Source: Bromus sterilis (taxonomy: Eukaryota; Streptophyta; Magnoliopsida; Poales; Poaceae). Taken from it: DNA of 64,000 nt. Made by a program: the position numbers and the translations under genes. Location: positions 221,243,770 through 221,307,769 of the forward strand of contig OX465595.1 of the NCBI GenBank assembly GCA_950022295.1. The letters run 5' to 3'. Positions within the stretch are counted from its first letter, which is position 1; the number at the start of each line of letters is the position of its first letter. The notes beneath the pieces were generated by a model, which was given only the letters and a program-made list of their open reading frames with translations, ran no database searches and was not told the origin of the DNA. Below, piece by piece: positions 1-10,968 of the stretch.

Positions 1-600
1 GATCATGTAGGTAGCTCACAAGGGCTAAGAATTTAAGCACAAGATTGGAGAGAATACATCACATAGCTACTGATCATGGACCCATGGTCCAAGTGGGACT
101 ATTCACGACACATCCAGGAAGCGCCCATGGTGGTGGAGAAGCTCCCGGAGGTCAATCCTCCCTCTGGCAAGGTGCTGGGAAGAGGTCTTTTGGTGCTCCC
201 AATCTTGGAAGCGTGGAGGCGGCAGAACAAAGGTGAAAATCGCGATGCGGGGTTCTCTCCGAGGGTTTTTGGAGCGAGGAGTAAATATAGGCCAAAGGGG
301 GCACTGGGGGGTGGACCCTCCCCCCAGGCACCATGGTGGCGCGGCCAGGGGTGGGGCCGCACCCCCTGGCCGCCTGGGAGGGGGTGGCCCCCCCTCTGGC
401 CCTCCTTCGGTGATCCGGAAGCTTCCGTCCTGCTGATTTTTTATCTGATTTTTGTGGAATTTTTGGAGCTCTGTAAATATGGGTAAAAACCTGCAACTTT
501 AGACATCAGCGGACAGAAACTGGCATTGGGTGCACTGAGTTAGTAGGTTAGTCCAAATATGTGTAAAAAGGTATGAAAGTGTAGCAAAACACATATCAAT
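1..600 (-). mobile_element. 3' LTR of gypsy element G2, first part (cut by window edge)
   Basis: This stretch aligns along its whole length with 9459-10050, which lies in the other LTR of the same element, with scattered mismatches and small indels. Read on the minus strand it is the start of the LTR. The missing 59 bases of that start are at 4482-4542, because a solo LTR (601-4481) was inserted between them. About 1 kb of this LTR lies left of the window. Small ORFs here on either strand are shadows of LTR sequence and are also present in the other copy. Confidence 0.85.
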
Positions 601-3600
601 TGTGACGCTTCGCCTGAATACCATTGTACATAGACGAACATCGCCCACACACTAGCCCAGGAATCACTCTGGTGTGCGCGCTTACAACATGTATCAAGAA
701 CATAGGCACAACTATAAAAGGATTCATAAGCCAGAGTGGCCTAAATCAATATACATAACCATAAATGGTTCCTTACAGAGATGGGGCAACATACACTATC
801 TAAGGCAGCACGGACTTGGAGTGGCTCCAATCCACAGGGATCTGACTGGGTTACTCTTCTAGCTCGCGAACACTCCAACTTCTTCTAGGGGAAGATAGAT
901 CCTTAGGTAAACATGTAGATCTGGCTACGTGAATAGCCAGGGACAAAGCGTGGTGAGTACGTTTGAATGTACTCGCAAACAAGCAAACCAAGTAACATAT
1001 ACACCAAGCACACAAATCCATGGCATTCAAGCATGCATTAGTTATTAGAGCAATTTTATGTATGGCATTAACAGTTCAAGCAATGCTAGACTGATGAATT
1101 GAACATAACACCATGGTTAAGACTAGTGCAATATCAATCAACACACGGGCCACTCATGATCATGCATCTTACCTCAGAGTCCTTACCGACTCAACATTCG
1201 GGTGACGGGTCATCGCATGACCAACAACTTATACGGGTCGTCGCACGACCATCAACTTATCCTGGTCATCGCATGACCATCAACTTATCCGGGTCATCGC
1301 ATGACCACAAACTCGGCACGATCACCGAACCAGGTTCATGTTGATCCCAAGTGTGACCTAGTACGAACTATGTCCAATACCGTGGACTCAGCTATTCGAA
1401 TAGATTATTAATACTCTGCAGAGTTTGCGCACTTTACCCACACTATGGAGTTCTTCCCCCATCCAGTACCTTGGAACTTGTCCCACAGGAACCTCAGAAC
1501 TCGTCCCACAGGAGTGGACTAGGAATTCTCCAACGAGACTGTTCTACCGCATGCCTCCCTTACCGTATCACCTAGCATAACCATGCCCTCGGTAGCCCCG
1601 TGTCCTCCAGACACCCGCCACCGTCGTGGAAAATGGCCACCATGTGGCAAACAACATTGTCCCAAACGGGGACTGGATCCATATAACCAAACTGGCTCTC
1701 AAGGTTATCGCCGCCTACCTGATCAGGGTAGCGCGCACGCATAACCTCCCCTCGTTGGTTATACGAATAAGAGAGTGCACCGATAGACCGAGCAAAGGCC
1801 TTCCCATACAGGCGAGTGTGGCTGCACTAGTAAAGCTCAGTTCGATGGCACTTGATCAACGGTTACTCCAGTCCAATCCGATCAACAATATTTGTTGAGC
1901 AACATATGATCAAAGCATAGCAACATAATATACCACAACAATACTAGTATGAACAAGATACCACATAGGCATGGTGAGGGCATATGATCTAGACATAAGT
2001 ATGACAAATAAACATGGATACGGTCAACATGAACAGAATACTAGCATGAACATGACATGAACAACATATGCATAATCATAACCAGTAAGCATGGCATGAT
2101 CACTGCTAGCTTATCATATCAAGCAGGCATGTCATGAACAACACGAGCATAATGCTCCCAAGTGAACATGGCATGATTACTATAAGCATATCACATCAAG
2201 CAAGCATGGTATAAGCATGTCAAATCAAGTCAACATATCAGGGTTCAATCAATCACTTATGCAACATGACATGATCACAATTAAAAAAACACAATAACAA
2301 CATGGAGCAATGCCATAGAGCATATATCAGTTGGCTTGCTAGCCTGGGGAGGGTCGGTGAATGCGTCGGACTAACGTGCGATGGTCTCGAGGAAAGATTC
2401 GCCGGAATAGCACCTCGCTGGAAAGGGCTAGAATAGTGAAAGGGAAAAAGGGTCATTTTCACAATGTCAACACATCATGAAAGTGATGCCACCGGAACGG
2501 GCTCGGAAAAATAGGAATGTGGGCATTTGAATCATCTCAATCGGAGTTACGGTTGCGGAGTTACGAGCGTTCGTTCGTTAAGCAGAAAATGAACTAAACT
2601 GTCCATAACTGCTGTTACTGGGCGAACTTTCACTCCTTAACCGTTTCGGCGTGGGCAGAGAGAAAGCACATTCTCAAAATACGATTCTAGTGAAGGGAAA
2701 GCGTATTTCATCCCTGAAGCTGCGCATGATGCGCTTTCACTTATGGAAAACGTATTTTCCGAAGTACGCTACCACTAATCCCGCGCGGGCTTGGGGCTTC
2801 TCTCACTTACACGTGGGGCCCGCCCTTCTATTTCCTCTCTCTCTCTCTTATCTCTTCTCTTCTCTCCCCCTCCTCCTTTGATTTCTTTCGTCGCGGGCAG
2901 AGCAGGGCAGGTCCAGCGTTGCTGCCGCCATCGATGGTCTAGCGGGAGGGCTCGCCAGCGTTCCCTACAGGCGCGTCTCGCCGGGCTGCGCATGTGGTGG
3001 TCGCGGGGCCACACAGGGAAGCTTGCAGCATCGCCCCTGCTGGCCAGGGCGCGGTGGCCGTGGGTACTTCCTGCAGCTCCGGCCACCATTGGCGATGGGC
3101 GGCTCAGGCGCGTGACCGAGACGGCTTGCTGCGCCCACTGGTGCACCGCAAGGACCATGCAGAGGCTGGGGTTGCTCAAATTTGAGTTAGCCGAGGCGGC
3201 GACCATAGCGGAAGTGGGGAACGGGGAGGGGATCCGGCGAGAAATTGAGAGGCGGGGCTGGGCTAGGAGAGGCCGGGGAGGCTGTGGGTGATCTCGGGGC
3301 GTGAGGGCGGCCTCATGGCGCGCTTAAATAGTCACGGGGAGGGCGTGGACCTGGAGCTCGAAGCCTCCAGAGCCACGGTGATGTGGTGGCCTCCCGGTTG
3401 AGCTCCTCATGTTAGTCCATGCGGACAAGGGCACGGGGACAAGGGTGGAGGGGTCTAGATGAGCATGCTTGGAGTGGGGAGCACGTCAGACATGCGTGGA
3501 CAAGCGGAAGTTGACAAGGGGGATGAGCCACCAGCACAAACAGTGTGAAGAGCACTGTGGGTGCACGCCATTCACGTGGTCACCGTGGCCACCTCGTGTC

Positions 3601-4481
3601 CCACGCGTCTAATTGACCAGGGACCATGTGCATCACGGTGTGGCTAGCACACTGCTCCCCTAGGCATGATTTTTGGCTGAGGTTGATCATTCACTAGGGT
3701 GATAAATTGTACAAAGTTTCAGCATAGATGGGAAAGGCTAGCTTGCACTTCCTTCACAAAGTTGTCTGCTGGACAGAAACTTTGTGAATTTTGTGAGGAA
3801 TATTGGCTAGGCCATTGTGGCTGAAACTTGGCACAAAACCATGATATGGCTAAGAGAGATGGCAAAAAAAGTTTGGGAAGCAATGGGCAGATATAAATAA
3901 CACTTCCTTCACAAAGTGTTATTCTGCCCTAAATTTGCAAATGAAAGCTATGCTCAAACTTTGAACTATGGAACCCCATGTTTTGATGGAAATGGCCATG
4001 GGTTAGATAGGAGTAGATCCACAATTCCTTTGAGCACTAATGGAGCAACCATAATAGTAGCTCCTTTAGGAATGGGCTAAAATGGGATTATTGGCTTTAT
4101 AAAGGAAATTACAATTTCCTTTATTTATAGCCAATATCTTTCGGAGAGGCCAATGGGATCACCAAGATCATCTCCACAGGTTTTCACAACCTTTAGAGAT
4201 GTCTAAGTGTTTCCTAGATTTAATTCCATTAACTGACAGGAAATGGAATTAAGTTTAAATGAAGAACATTGCACAGGGCTTGGCAATATTCTTGCATATC
4301 CAGGAAAAAATGATATAGGAGAGGGATCTTGCCTTGCAAAGGGGCAGAGAAATGAGTTGCAAGGTCATGGATTGTCTGGATTCATCTGGTTATTAACCAG
4401 ACTCTAGGGGAAAAATTCAAGAAGGAAAGGTACGAAGGAATAACAGCACAAAAATCGGTAACCCGATTTTTTGGTGTTACA
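601..4481 (-). mobile_element. Solo LTR S1 (3.9 kb, probable gypsy)
   Basis: The block begins TGTGACGC and ends GTGTTACA, so it has the TG...CA ends of an LTR. It interrupts an otherwise continuous LTR of G2 and is flanked by TCAAT (596-600) and ACAAT (4482-4486), a 5-bp target duplication with one mismatch. No gag, pol, primer-binding site or second copy is visible inside, so it is best read as a solo LTR left by recombination between two LTRs. The minus orientation is inferred: there is a TATA-like TATTTAAG at about 3322-3330 on the minus strand, with GC-rich sequence (about 2880-3300) downstream of it, the layout of the other long LTRs here. ORFs at 2650-3300 lie in this GC-rich part and look non-coding. 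The family is not identified. Confidence 0.8.
1207..1318. repeat. Four 28-bp tandem repeats, each with a palindromic core
   Basis: Units at 1207-1234, 1235-1262, 1263-1290 and 1291-1318 (last one diverged at its end) each contain GGTCATCGCATGACC, which can pair as two 6-base arms around CGC. The second unit reads GGTCGTCGCACGACC, so both arms change together and still pair. The array is inside solo LTR S1. Confidence 0.85.
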
Positions 4482-4542
4482 ACAATGTCACCTAAAAGAG
4501 CATGAAACAAGCAGAAATTATAGATACGTTTGGGACGTATCA
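4482..4542 (-). mobile_element. 3' LTR of G2, terminal part, followed by PPT
   Basis: This is the outermost 55-60 bases of the G2 LTR after the S1 insertion. On the minus strand the LTR begins TGATACGTCCCAAACG at 4542. The adjoining sequence 4543-4560, read on the minus strand as AATTAAGCTTGGGGATGT, is the purine-rich tract next to the LTR. The same tract precedes the 3' LTR of G1 at 17645-17660. Confidence 0.85.
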
Positions 4543-6732
4543 ACATCCCCAAGCTTAATTCCTTCTTGTCCTCGAGTAGGTAAATGATAACACATATAAT
4601 TTCTGTGGTGACATGCCAACACACATATAAGAACTTCAAAGTAAAGCAAGTAAGATATGCAATTCAAGTCAAGATAATAACAAGCAAGAGTCTATATCTA
4701 GTATTGAAACTTGCAAAGCATGAACATAAAGGTGCAAGATCTCTTGTTGTCCGTGACTCAAATGTCTCCTAATGGTGTCTGCGTGCAAGAAGTTGGAGAT
4801 GGGTTTAGAGCATAAAAATACTATATAGTTTAATTGAGAACTCAATCTACTAAAACTTCACACTTGGTCTCCTTCGGAATCTTATTTTGACTCATCCCTA
4901 GACCACTAGTCAGGCACAAGTCAAACTGATCCTCTCCCTTTCGACTTTGAGCACTCATGCAATGGATGAGCGCAAGCAAGATATGTTGGCACTTAGGATG
5001 GCAAAGAGAGAAAATGATGGGGAAGGAAGACAAAAAGGTGTGAAAGGCTCACATCAATGAGGACAATCATAGGCGAGAGAAAGCCACATGATAGATATGA
5101 TGTGAGGAGTAGGGATTTCCATGAAATGGATGCACATAAAGCTAAGGTAAGCACTCCAATGGAACTAGTGGGGGTGCATCCAACTTGCTTGCTCATGAAG
5201 ATCTAGAGCTCTTGTGAGGAGGCTCATTCTTGGAATATGCAAGCCAAGTTCTATAGTGTAAGGATCCCCACATAGTTATGCATGAATGATAATATCTATG
5301 GAGTAAAAATATGACAATGGAGTACGAGTGTGGATATTTCAAAAGGAATAGTAGTGTTGCCCCCTTCTCTCTTTTTATTTCTTTTTTTTCTATTTTTCTA
5401 TTTTTTTGTATTTTTGTGGCCTCATTGGCTCTTTCTATTTAACTCTCATTTGTCCTCTTTGGGATCTCATAATTTTTCCACTTTGGTATCTTTTCCTCAC
5501 TTAAGGGCAACACTCTATATTTTAAAAGAGTATTGAAAATCTTACACTTTACAAGAAGTACTCAACATAAAGAAAACTGAAAACTATCATCATGTATATA
5601 TGAAAATGTATGCCTCTGCCAGTGTAGCAGGATATGCAATGATACTAGCGCGTCATGTAGCAATGATAAGGGCAAGACCCAACTAGAATGTGGCTCTACG
5701 ATCAAGCAAAAGCATGTATGACATGAAGATCAAGTCATGAGATGATGGAAGTTGCATGGCAATGTATCTCAGAAAGTCTATGGAAATGCCTTGATAGGTA
5801 GGTATGGTGGCTATTTGAGGAAGATATAAGGAGGTTTATGATGACAGAGCGTATCATGCCAAGGGTTTGGATGCACAAGCAAAATTTGCACCAACTTTCA
5901 AGATGAGAAAGGGCAATGCATGGTACCGAAGAGGCTAGCAAAATATGGAAGGTGGCAGTGCCAACAATCGAATACTCGCATTAGTCCGACGAACTCGTGC
6001 ACTTATTATCAGTAACTCTCTATGTAATCAGGAGGTTCACAAAGATACAAGTACCCCGAGGAGGAGTGTATGGGGGTTTGGTTATCCTTGCGCATCCTCG
6101 ACCCATGGTACGTGAGGGTACTATATATATTCCAACCCCTCCAGAGGTTAGTGACCCATCTAGTAGCTAGAGTTCTCAACTAATTTTCATAGTTTTCGAA
6201 AATAAGCACGGATTGCCCAAAATACGACACCTATCACTAATATGCTCAAGATCTTGGCACCAAAAGTCCAAACATTACTCAAATAAATACCTCAAAACTG
6301 TTGCAAGTGACTACTACACTTGTAATAGCAACCTCAATTACCTACTCATGCAAGACACACAACTCAGTGCAACAGACCAACTCTCTAAACAAGATAAGCA
6401 TGAAAACTCAAGAGAGTTCCCAAAACAACCTAAATGAAAGCTCTTAAAAAGATAAGCATGAAAACTAAGAGCTAAGCATGAAAACAGCTATGAAAAGATA
6501 AAGAACACACACAAAGAGAAAGATAAGCATGCCAGCCTATGTTGTGTTCTAGGGTGGAGTGGAGTGTTTTTATCTCCCAAACAATGAAGGATAGGGTACA
6601 ACTTATTATGAACAGGAAGCAAACTAAAAAAAACTAAAAATTAAAGAGCAAGACGCTACAAGTTTAGGACATAACACATGAAGAGATAAAAATATAGCAT
6701 GGAGAAGGACGTCTGATGATTGTTGATGGAGA

Positions 6733-6812
6733 AGGGGGTGCACGGGGGCATCCCCAAGCTTAGACGCTTGAGTCTCCTTGGATATTTCTTGGGGTGCATG
6801 GGGGCATCCCCT
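6733..6812 (-). repeat. Paired GC-rich stem-loops in 3' non-coding region of G2
   Basis: Two short inverted repeats built on GGGGTGC...GCATCCCC lie about 60 bases apart (about 6735-6756 and 6790-6812). They correspond in position and sequence to pairs in G1 (15472-15548) and G4 (57359-57440). Here the arms are slightly degenerate, with one G/T position in each. Confidence 0.65.
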
Positions 6813-7644
6813 AGCTTGAGCGCTTGACACTCCCGAATCTTCTTTCATCATCTTCCGTCGCATACTTGAAAACTCCCTTCATACGAAACTCATCATAAGC
6901 CAATTAGAGTGGTTAGTACCCATATAAAATAATTCTTCTCCACTTGAAATAAAGTTTTTCATGAGGAGCTACTGTTTCTCATGATTGCCAAAAAAATTTT
7001 GCAAAGAAAAATCAAGATGAATATTTGCAAAACGATGAAAACGCAAAACGTGGCAGAATCTGTGAAAAATAGACCAGTAGGTAGTAAATAATTTTTTCGG
7101 GGTACTTCCGCAACTCAAATCAAAAAACTCAGAATAGACGCCTGAAAGTTAATTGTATAGATAATACTGTCAAAACAATTCAGATCAAAAAGATGATCTG
7201 GTAACTTTTGGCTAATTTTTCAGTCGAGCAAACATAATCTGTTTCTGGACATGATGTCACAACTTTTGAACTTTCTTGCAATCGGAGGCTAAAACTTGGC
7301 ACAAAGCTTGAAAATAAAGATACAATGATGTTGCTATAGTAGTAACAAGCATCAAGACCACTAACACTGAAAGTAAAAACAACTTGGGTTGCCTCCCAAT
7401 AAGCGCTTTCTTTTATGCCTTTTAGCCAGGCATGATGCAAAAAGATCAAGTTTTATCAATATCAAAAGAATAGCTTGCCCGTGTAACAGACTCAAATGGT
7501 AACTTAATCTTCTTTTGAGGGAAGTCTTCCATTCCATTTTTGAGGTGGAATTGGAATCTAATATTCCCTTATTTCATGTCAATGATAACACCAACGATGC
7601 GGAGAAAAGGACGTCCCAAAATAATTGGACATGAGGGATCACAC

Positions 7645-8106
7645 TCAATATCCATGACAAAAAAATTCAACGGGAACATAGTTAATATTGAAAACAAGAA
7701 GAACATCATAAATCCTCCCTAAAGGTTTCTTTACGGAAGAATCAACAAGACAAACACCAAAAGAACATGGATAAAAAGGTTTCAAATCAAGCATGTCATA
7801 CATTATTTTGGGTAAAACGGAGGCACTAGCTCCAACATCACATAATGCAAGGCAAGAGAAATTATTCAATTTAATTTTGACCATAGGATCCCAACCATAT
7901 TCTATCTTTCTTGGAATAGAAGTCTCTAACTTGAGCTTCTCCTCCCTAGCTTTGATAAGAGCATTGGTAATATGCTCGGTGAAGGTAATGTTAAGTGTGC
8001 TAGTGTGGGGGTCTTTAGCCATTCTTTGGAAAAAAAGTGATAACTTCAGAAAGACTACACTTATGAAAATCAATTTCCTTGCTATTAAGAAAAACTTTGG
8101 TGTCAT
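7645..8106 (-). pseudogene. Aspartic-protease-like domain of G2
   Basis: The reading frame includes the junction motif DPHTSTLN, a stretch rich in A-L-I-K-A-R-E-E-K, and the retropepsin-like active-site segment ALCDVGASASVLPK. It then runs through LVDSSVKKPLGRI towards the flap region. The same order is seen in G1 at 14262-14862, where the domain continues to the conserved ILGRPFL motif. Here the frame is lost at its 3' end near 7645, before that motif. In Athila-type elements the site is normally D-[LTV]-G-A, so Asp is kept. The protein would cut the Gag polyprotein in the particle. The N-terminal leader in this frame (residues about 1-29) is out-of-frame sequence, so the true domain starts near residue 30. 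Confidence 0.7.
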
Positions 8107-8285
8107 CCTCTATATTTGATTTGCTTTCTATTATAAGAGTTTTAACATCCTCCCAGGTTTGAGGACATGTAGGAGCATCTTCAAACCAAAGATCAAGTTT
8201 TTTTCCCGGGGAGACCATGCCAAGGGCATAATTCTCCGCCAAAACTAACATAGTCACAAAGTCTGTTACTATTGTAGGTACCCAT
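8015..8285 (-). pseudogene. Gag remnant of G2 with internal deletion
   Basis: The gag start is taken at 8285, where MGTYNSNRLCDYV begins at the same distance from the PBS as MGSTENTKLCDF in G1. After a short N-terminal stretch the frame passes directly to EIDFHKCSLSEVITF. That matches the extreme C-terminus of G1 Gag (about 14205-14260, DIDFGNCTLSEVISF). The central retrotransposon Gag domain seen in G1 at 12940-13500 is therefore missing, which makes this element unable to form its own capsid. A frameshift lies within the N-terminal part near 8240. I place the deletion by comparison with G1; its exact ends cannot be fixed by eye. Confidence 0.6.
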
Positions 8286-8431
8286 AGTAACAACAGCAAG
8301 CAAGAACAAAGCAACTAATTTTTTGTGGTTTTTGATAAAAGACTCTAAGACAAAAACTAGAAAGTAAACTAACAAGACTAAAAAGCAAAGGTAAAAGATA
8401 GTGTGGAACTTCCCTATCTTGAAGATTGGAG

Positions 8432-8449
8432 TCCCCGGCAACGGCGCCA
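8432..8449 (-). other. Primer-binding site of G2
   Basis: On the minus strand the sequence is TGGCGCCGTTGCCGGGGA, ten bases after the LTR end. It is identical to the PBS of G1 at 12649-12666 and is a common PBS in plant gypsy elements, usually assigned to an Asp tRNA. Confidence 0.85.
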
Positions 8450-8459
8450 GAAATTTGCT

Positions 8460-10090
8460 TGATGGTACGAGAGATGATAACGGCTTATCGCCCTTCGTTG
8501 GTTACCCCAAGTGGAAGGTTGAGATGTAGATAAAATCAAATTTCCCTTACAGGGTGGCTGTTAGGTTTATCGAATCCATGAGGACTCCAAGGATCGACAA
8601 GTAGGTGTCCTCTGCATTGGCGCTTACAGAAGACGTGGACCTGCACACACAACAAGTAACTTTGCTCCCAACAAGTACAGAGGGGTTGTCAATCTCTCCG
8701 GCATTGTTGTTTACAAAGGATCAAACTCAAGAGGATAGTAGTGATAATTGCAACGAAAGGAAATAAATCAGAAAGTAAAGTGGAGGTGTGAACAGTGGTG
8801 GAAATATGGACCAGGATCCCATGATGTCCACTAGTGATGCCTCTCTACCAAAAGAAGATAAAATAGCTAAGCTGGGTAAACAAATTATAGTTGGGCAATT
8901 GACAGAATTATAAATGCACCACAATGCTAATTATGCTGCAAAGAAAGTTAGAGGCTCAAAAGCATGGGCAGTATGCCAAGAAAAGTAGACCAAAATCCAA
9001 CTGCATCTACTCACTAATCATCCACCTTGAGATATCTGTCCAGAACATCTCGCTGGTATTAAGTTGCGAGCCCCACCGAAAGTGTAAACTCAAAGCAGCA
9101 GACAACTACATTAACAAACTTTGCGTAAGGTAAACAATCCTTGCAACCGCGGTTACAAGCACCATTGATTTCTCCCTGGTGGAAACATCACATCCCCTAG
9201 TCTCATGTTTTTGTCACTCAAGCTAGACATCAGGGGGCATGAACCCACAATCAAGCATAAATGTTCCCTCTTGGAGTTACTATCTACTACTTGGACAAAG
9301 CAATAAAAAGCAATGGAGAACATGCAAGAATTACTCAAGAACAAAATATAAAAGGAGAACAGAATATATAACTCATGTTATTCTGAACATAATCTCATAA
9401 TCCATCGGATTCCAGCAAACTCAGTAGAGCAACAGAAGAAAAATTACATAGATGCCTTGATCATGTAGGGAAGCTCACAAGGGCTAAGAATTGAAGCACA
9501 AGATTGGAGAGAAGACATCACATAGCTACTGATCATGGACCCATGGTCCAAGGGGGACTACTCACGACACATCCGGGAAGCGCCCATGGTGGTGGAGAAG
9601 CTTTAGGAGATCAACCCTTCCTCCGGCAGGGTGCCGGTAAGAGGTCTTCTGGTGCTCCCGATCTTGGAAGCACGGTGGCAGAGGAACAGAGATGAAAATC
9701 ACGATGCGGGGTTCTCTCCAAGGGTTTTCGGAGCGAGGAGTAAATATAGGCCAAAGGGGTACACCAGGGGTTGGACCCTCCCCCAGGTGCCCTGGTGGCG
9801 TGGCCAAGGGTATGGCCGCGCCCCCTGGGCGGCTGGGAGGGGGGTGGCCTCGCTCTGGCCCTCCTTCGGTGATTCGGAAGCTTCCGTCCTGCTGGTTTTT
9901 TATATGATTTTGGTGAAATTTTCGGATCTCTGTAAATATGGGTAAAAACCTGCAACTTACAGACATCAGCAGACAGAAATAGGCCCTTGATGCACTGAGT
10001 TAGTAGGTTAGTCCAAATATGTGTAAAAAGGTATGAAAGTGTAGCAAAACACATAGCAATGCAACTTGTAGATATGTTTGGGACGTATCA
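8460..10090 (-). mobile_element. 5' LTR of gypsy element G2
   Basis: The LTR reads TGATACGTCCCAAACATATC at its start on the minus strand (10090) and ends CATCA at 8460, directly before the PBS spacer. Its first 630 bases match 1-600 plus 4482-4542. The flank at 10091-10095 (CCCAT) should be the target-site duplication, but its partner is outside the window. Length is 1631 bases, close to the 1670-1677 bases of the G1 LTRs. ORFs in this stretch, such as 9562-10054 on the minus strand, recur in other LTR copies and in several frames, so they are not genes. Confidence 0.9.
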
Positions 10091-10430
10091 CCCATGCCCT
10101 AGGCGGCCACCTGGCGCGGCCTAAGGGGGGGCCGCGCCACCAGGGCGCCTGGAGGCCTGGTGGCCCCCCTCCGGCTGCCCTTTGGCCAGTCTTCATCATA
10201 TCTTTAGAAAATTCTTCTCCGGGATTTTCAGGTCATTTGGAGATGTGCTTATATGCCCACTCTATGTGCACTTTTTCCCGCTGATTCTTGCGTCTGCTGT
10301 TTCGGCACCGGAAAGTTGCAAGCTGTGTAAAACAAGCCAAAACACTATAAGAACATCATTAAAATATGAAATATATCAATGAATAGAGGTAAATTATGAT
10401 GTAAAATAGTGATGCATTTTGGACGTATCA
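10091..10430 (-). mobile_element. LTR fragment of a related gypsy (G3), host of G2
   Basis: On the minus strand it begins TGATACGTCCAAAATGC at 10430, the same kind of LTR start as G2 but with a different sequence after it. It stops abruptly at 10091 where G2 begins. The rest should lie left of the window, beyond the other end of G2. GGGTC at 10431-10435 is the expected target-site flank. Confidence 0.75.
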
Positions 10431-10511
10431 GGGTCTTACCAGAATTTCTTGTGAAGCTAGCATTGTGTGATGAACCGGAACTGAAGAAGGAGCCAGAATT
10501 CTTCAATGAAC

Positions 10512-10748
10512 TCAACAAACCAGAACTCCAATAATAGAGTCAGAATTCTTTAATGAACCGGAATCTGAGCTGGGATTTTCCAATGAACTGGGATCTGAGC
10601 CGGGATTTTTACATGAATCGGAATTTGAGCTGGAATATTCCAATGAACCAGAATCTGAGACGGGATTTTTCAGTGAACCGGAATCTATGGACCAGAATTT
10701 TTCAAAGGAGTGTGAAGGAAGGATTGATTTCTCTAGAATTTCCTGCAA
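10512..10748 (-). CDS. Possible coding fragment with decapeptide repeats
   Basis: The frame encodes 78 residues: a short leader (MQEILEKSILPSHSF), then about five 10-residue repeats of the pattern SGSLxNPxSD, then a short tail. The repeat is in phase with the 30-bp DNA repeat, so the frame stays open across every unit. Substitutions between units (Leu/Cys, Asn/Tyr, Gly/Asp/Pro) are conservative to moderate, which is compatible with coding but does not prove it. A splice-acceptor-like sequence just upstream could make this an internal exon. I do not recognise the protein. A non-coding minisatellite that happens to be open is an equal alternative. Confidence 0.3.
   Translation of the reverse strand: MQEILEKSILPSHSFEKFWSIDSGSLKNPVSDSGSLEYSSSNSDSCKNPGSDPSSLENPSSDSGSLKNSDSIIGVLVC
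10553..10702. repeat. 30-bp tandem repeat, about five units
   Basis: Units start at about 10553, 10583, 10613, 10643 and 10673, each beginning [A/C]ATGAACCGGAATCTGAG or a close variant and ending GGGATTTTTC or similar. More diverged half units extend left to about 10470. Confidence 0.8.
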
Positions 10749-10968
10749 ACCAGACCCAATGTGTGTCGGTCAATTATAATCCGCCGTTTGAAATATAATA
10801 TATCAATATCAATCTCCGATGGATACCAGATGAGTTATAGTCCCACGAGTCTTGAGTTGACTCGGGGAGTCGGCTGGAGACTCCTTGTACCTGGCTTAAT
10901 AAAAAAACAAGCATCAAATATATCATTAAGAAAGTTGGATACCCATGTTTAGACTTGTTGGAACATGG

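Larger units (their letters stand above)
4543..8459 (-). mobile_element. Internal domain of G2, non-autonomous Athila-like gypsy
   Basis: On the minus strand this runs from the primer-binding site (8432-8449) through gag and protease remnants (8285-7645) and about 3.1 kb of non-coding sequence to the PPT at 4543. It is colinear with the internal domain of G1 (12639-17660) but about 1.1 kb shorter, and the loss maps to the gag core. No reverse transcriptase, RNase H or integrase motif is present in any frame. The non-coding 3' part (4543-7640) aligns in pieces with 14863-17660 and with 52878-58150. It holds the doubled stem-loop at about 6733-6812 and no credible coding sequence. An ORF at 5330-5536 is a T-rich hydrophobic shadow. 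Confidence 0.8.
10431..10968. other. Unassigned stretch between G3 and G1
   Basis: This 538-base stretch shows no LTR ends and matches nothing else in the window. It contains the 30-bp tandem repeat at 10553-10702 and an ORF on the minus strand (10512-10748). On the minus strand a splice-acceptor-like TTTGCAG precedes the ORF start at about 10750. The sequence from 10760 to 10968 is AT-rich and I see nothing definite in it. Confidence 0.5.

Noticed and set aside
1207..1318. CRISPR-like palindromic repeats
   Set aside because: Units are contiguous 28-mers without unique spacers, in a plant LTR.
2651..3291. ORFs on both strands with Arg-rich peptides
   Set aside because: GC-rich leader part of solo LTR S1, with no domain or codon pattern.
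5330..5536. Hydrophobic 68-residue ORF that looks like a membrane peptide
   Set aside because: It comes from a T-rich tract in the 3' non-coding region of G2, and the matching part of G1 (about 16700-16870) is not open.
9562..10054. Overlapping minus-strand ORFs of 134 and 147 codons
   Set aside because: LTR sequence of G2; similar ORFs recur wherever this LTR family occurs, in shifting frames.
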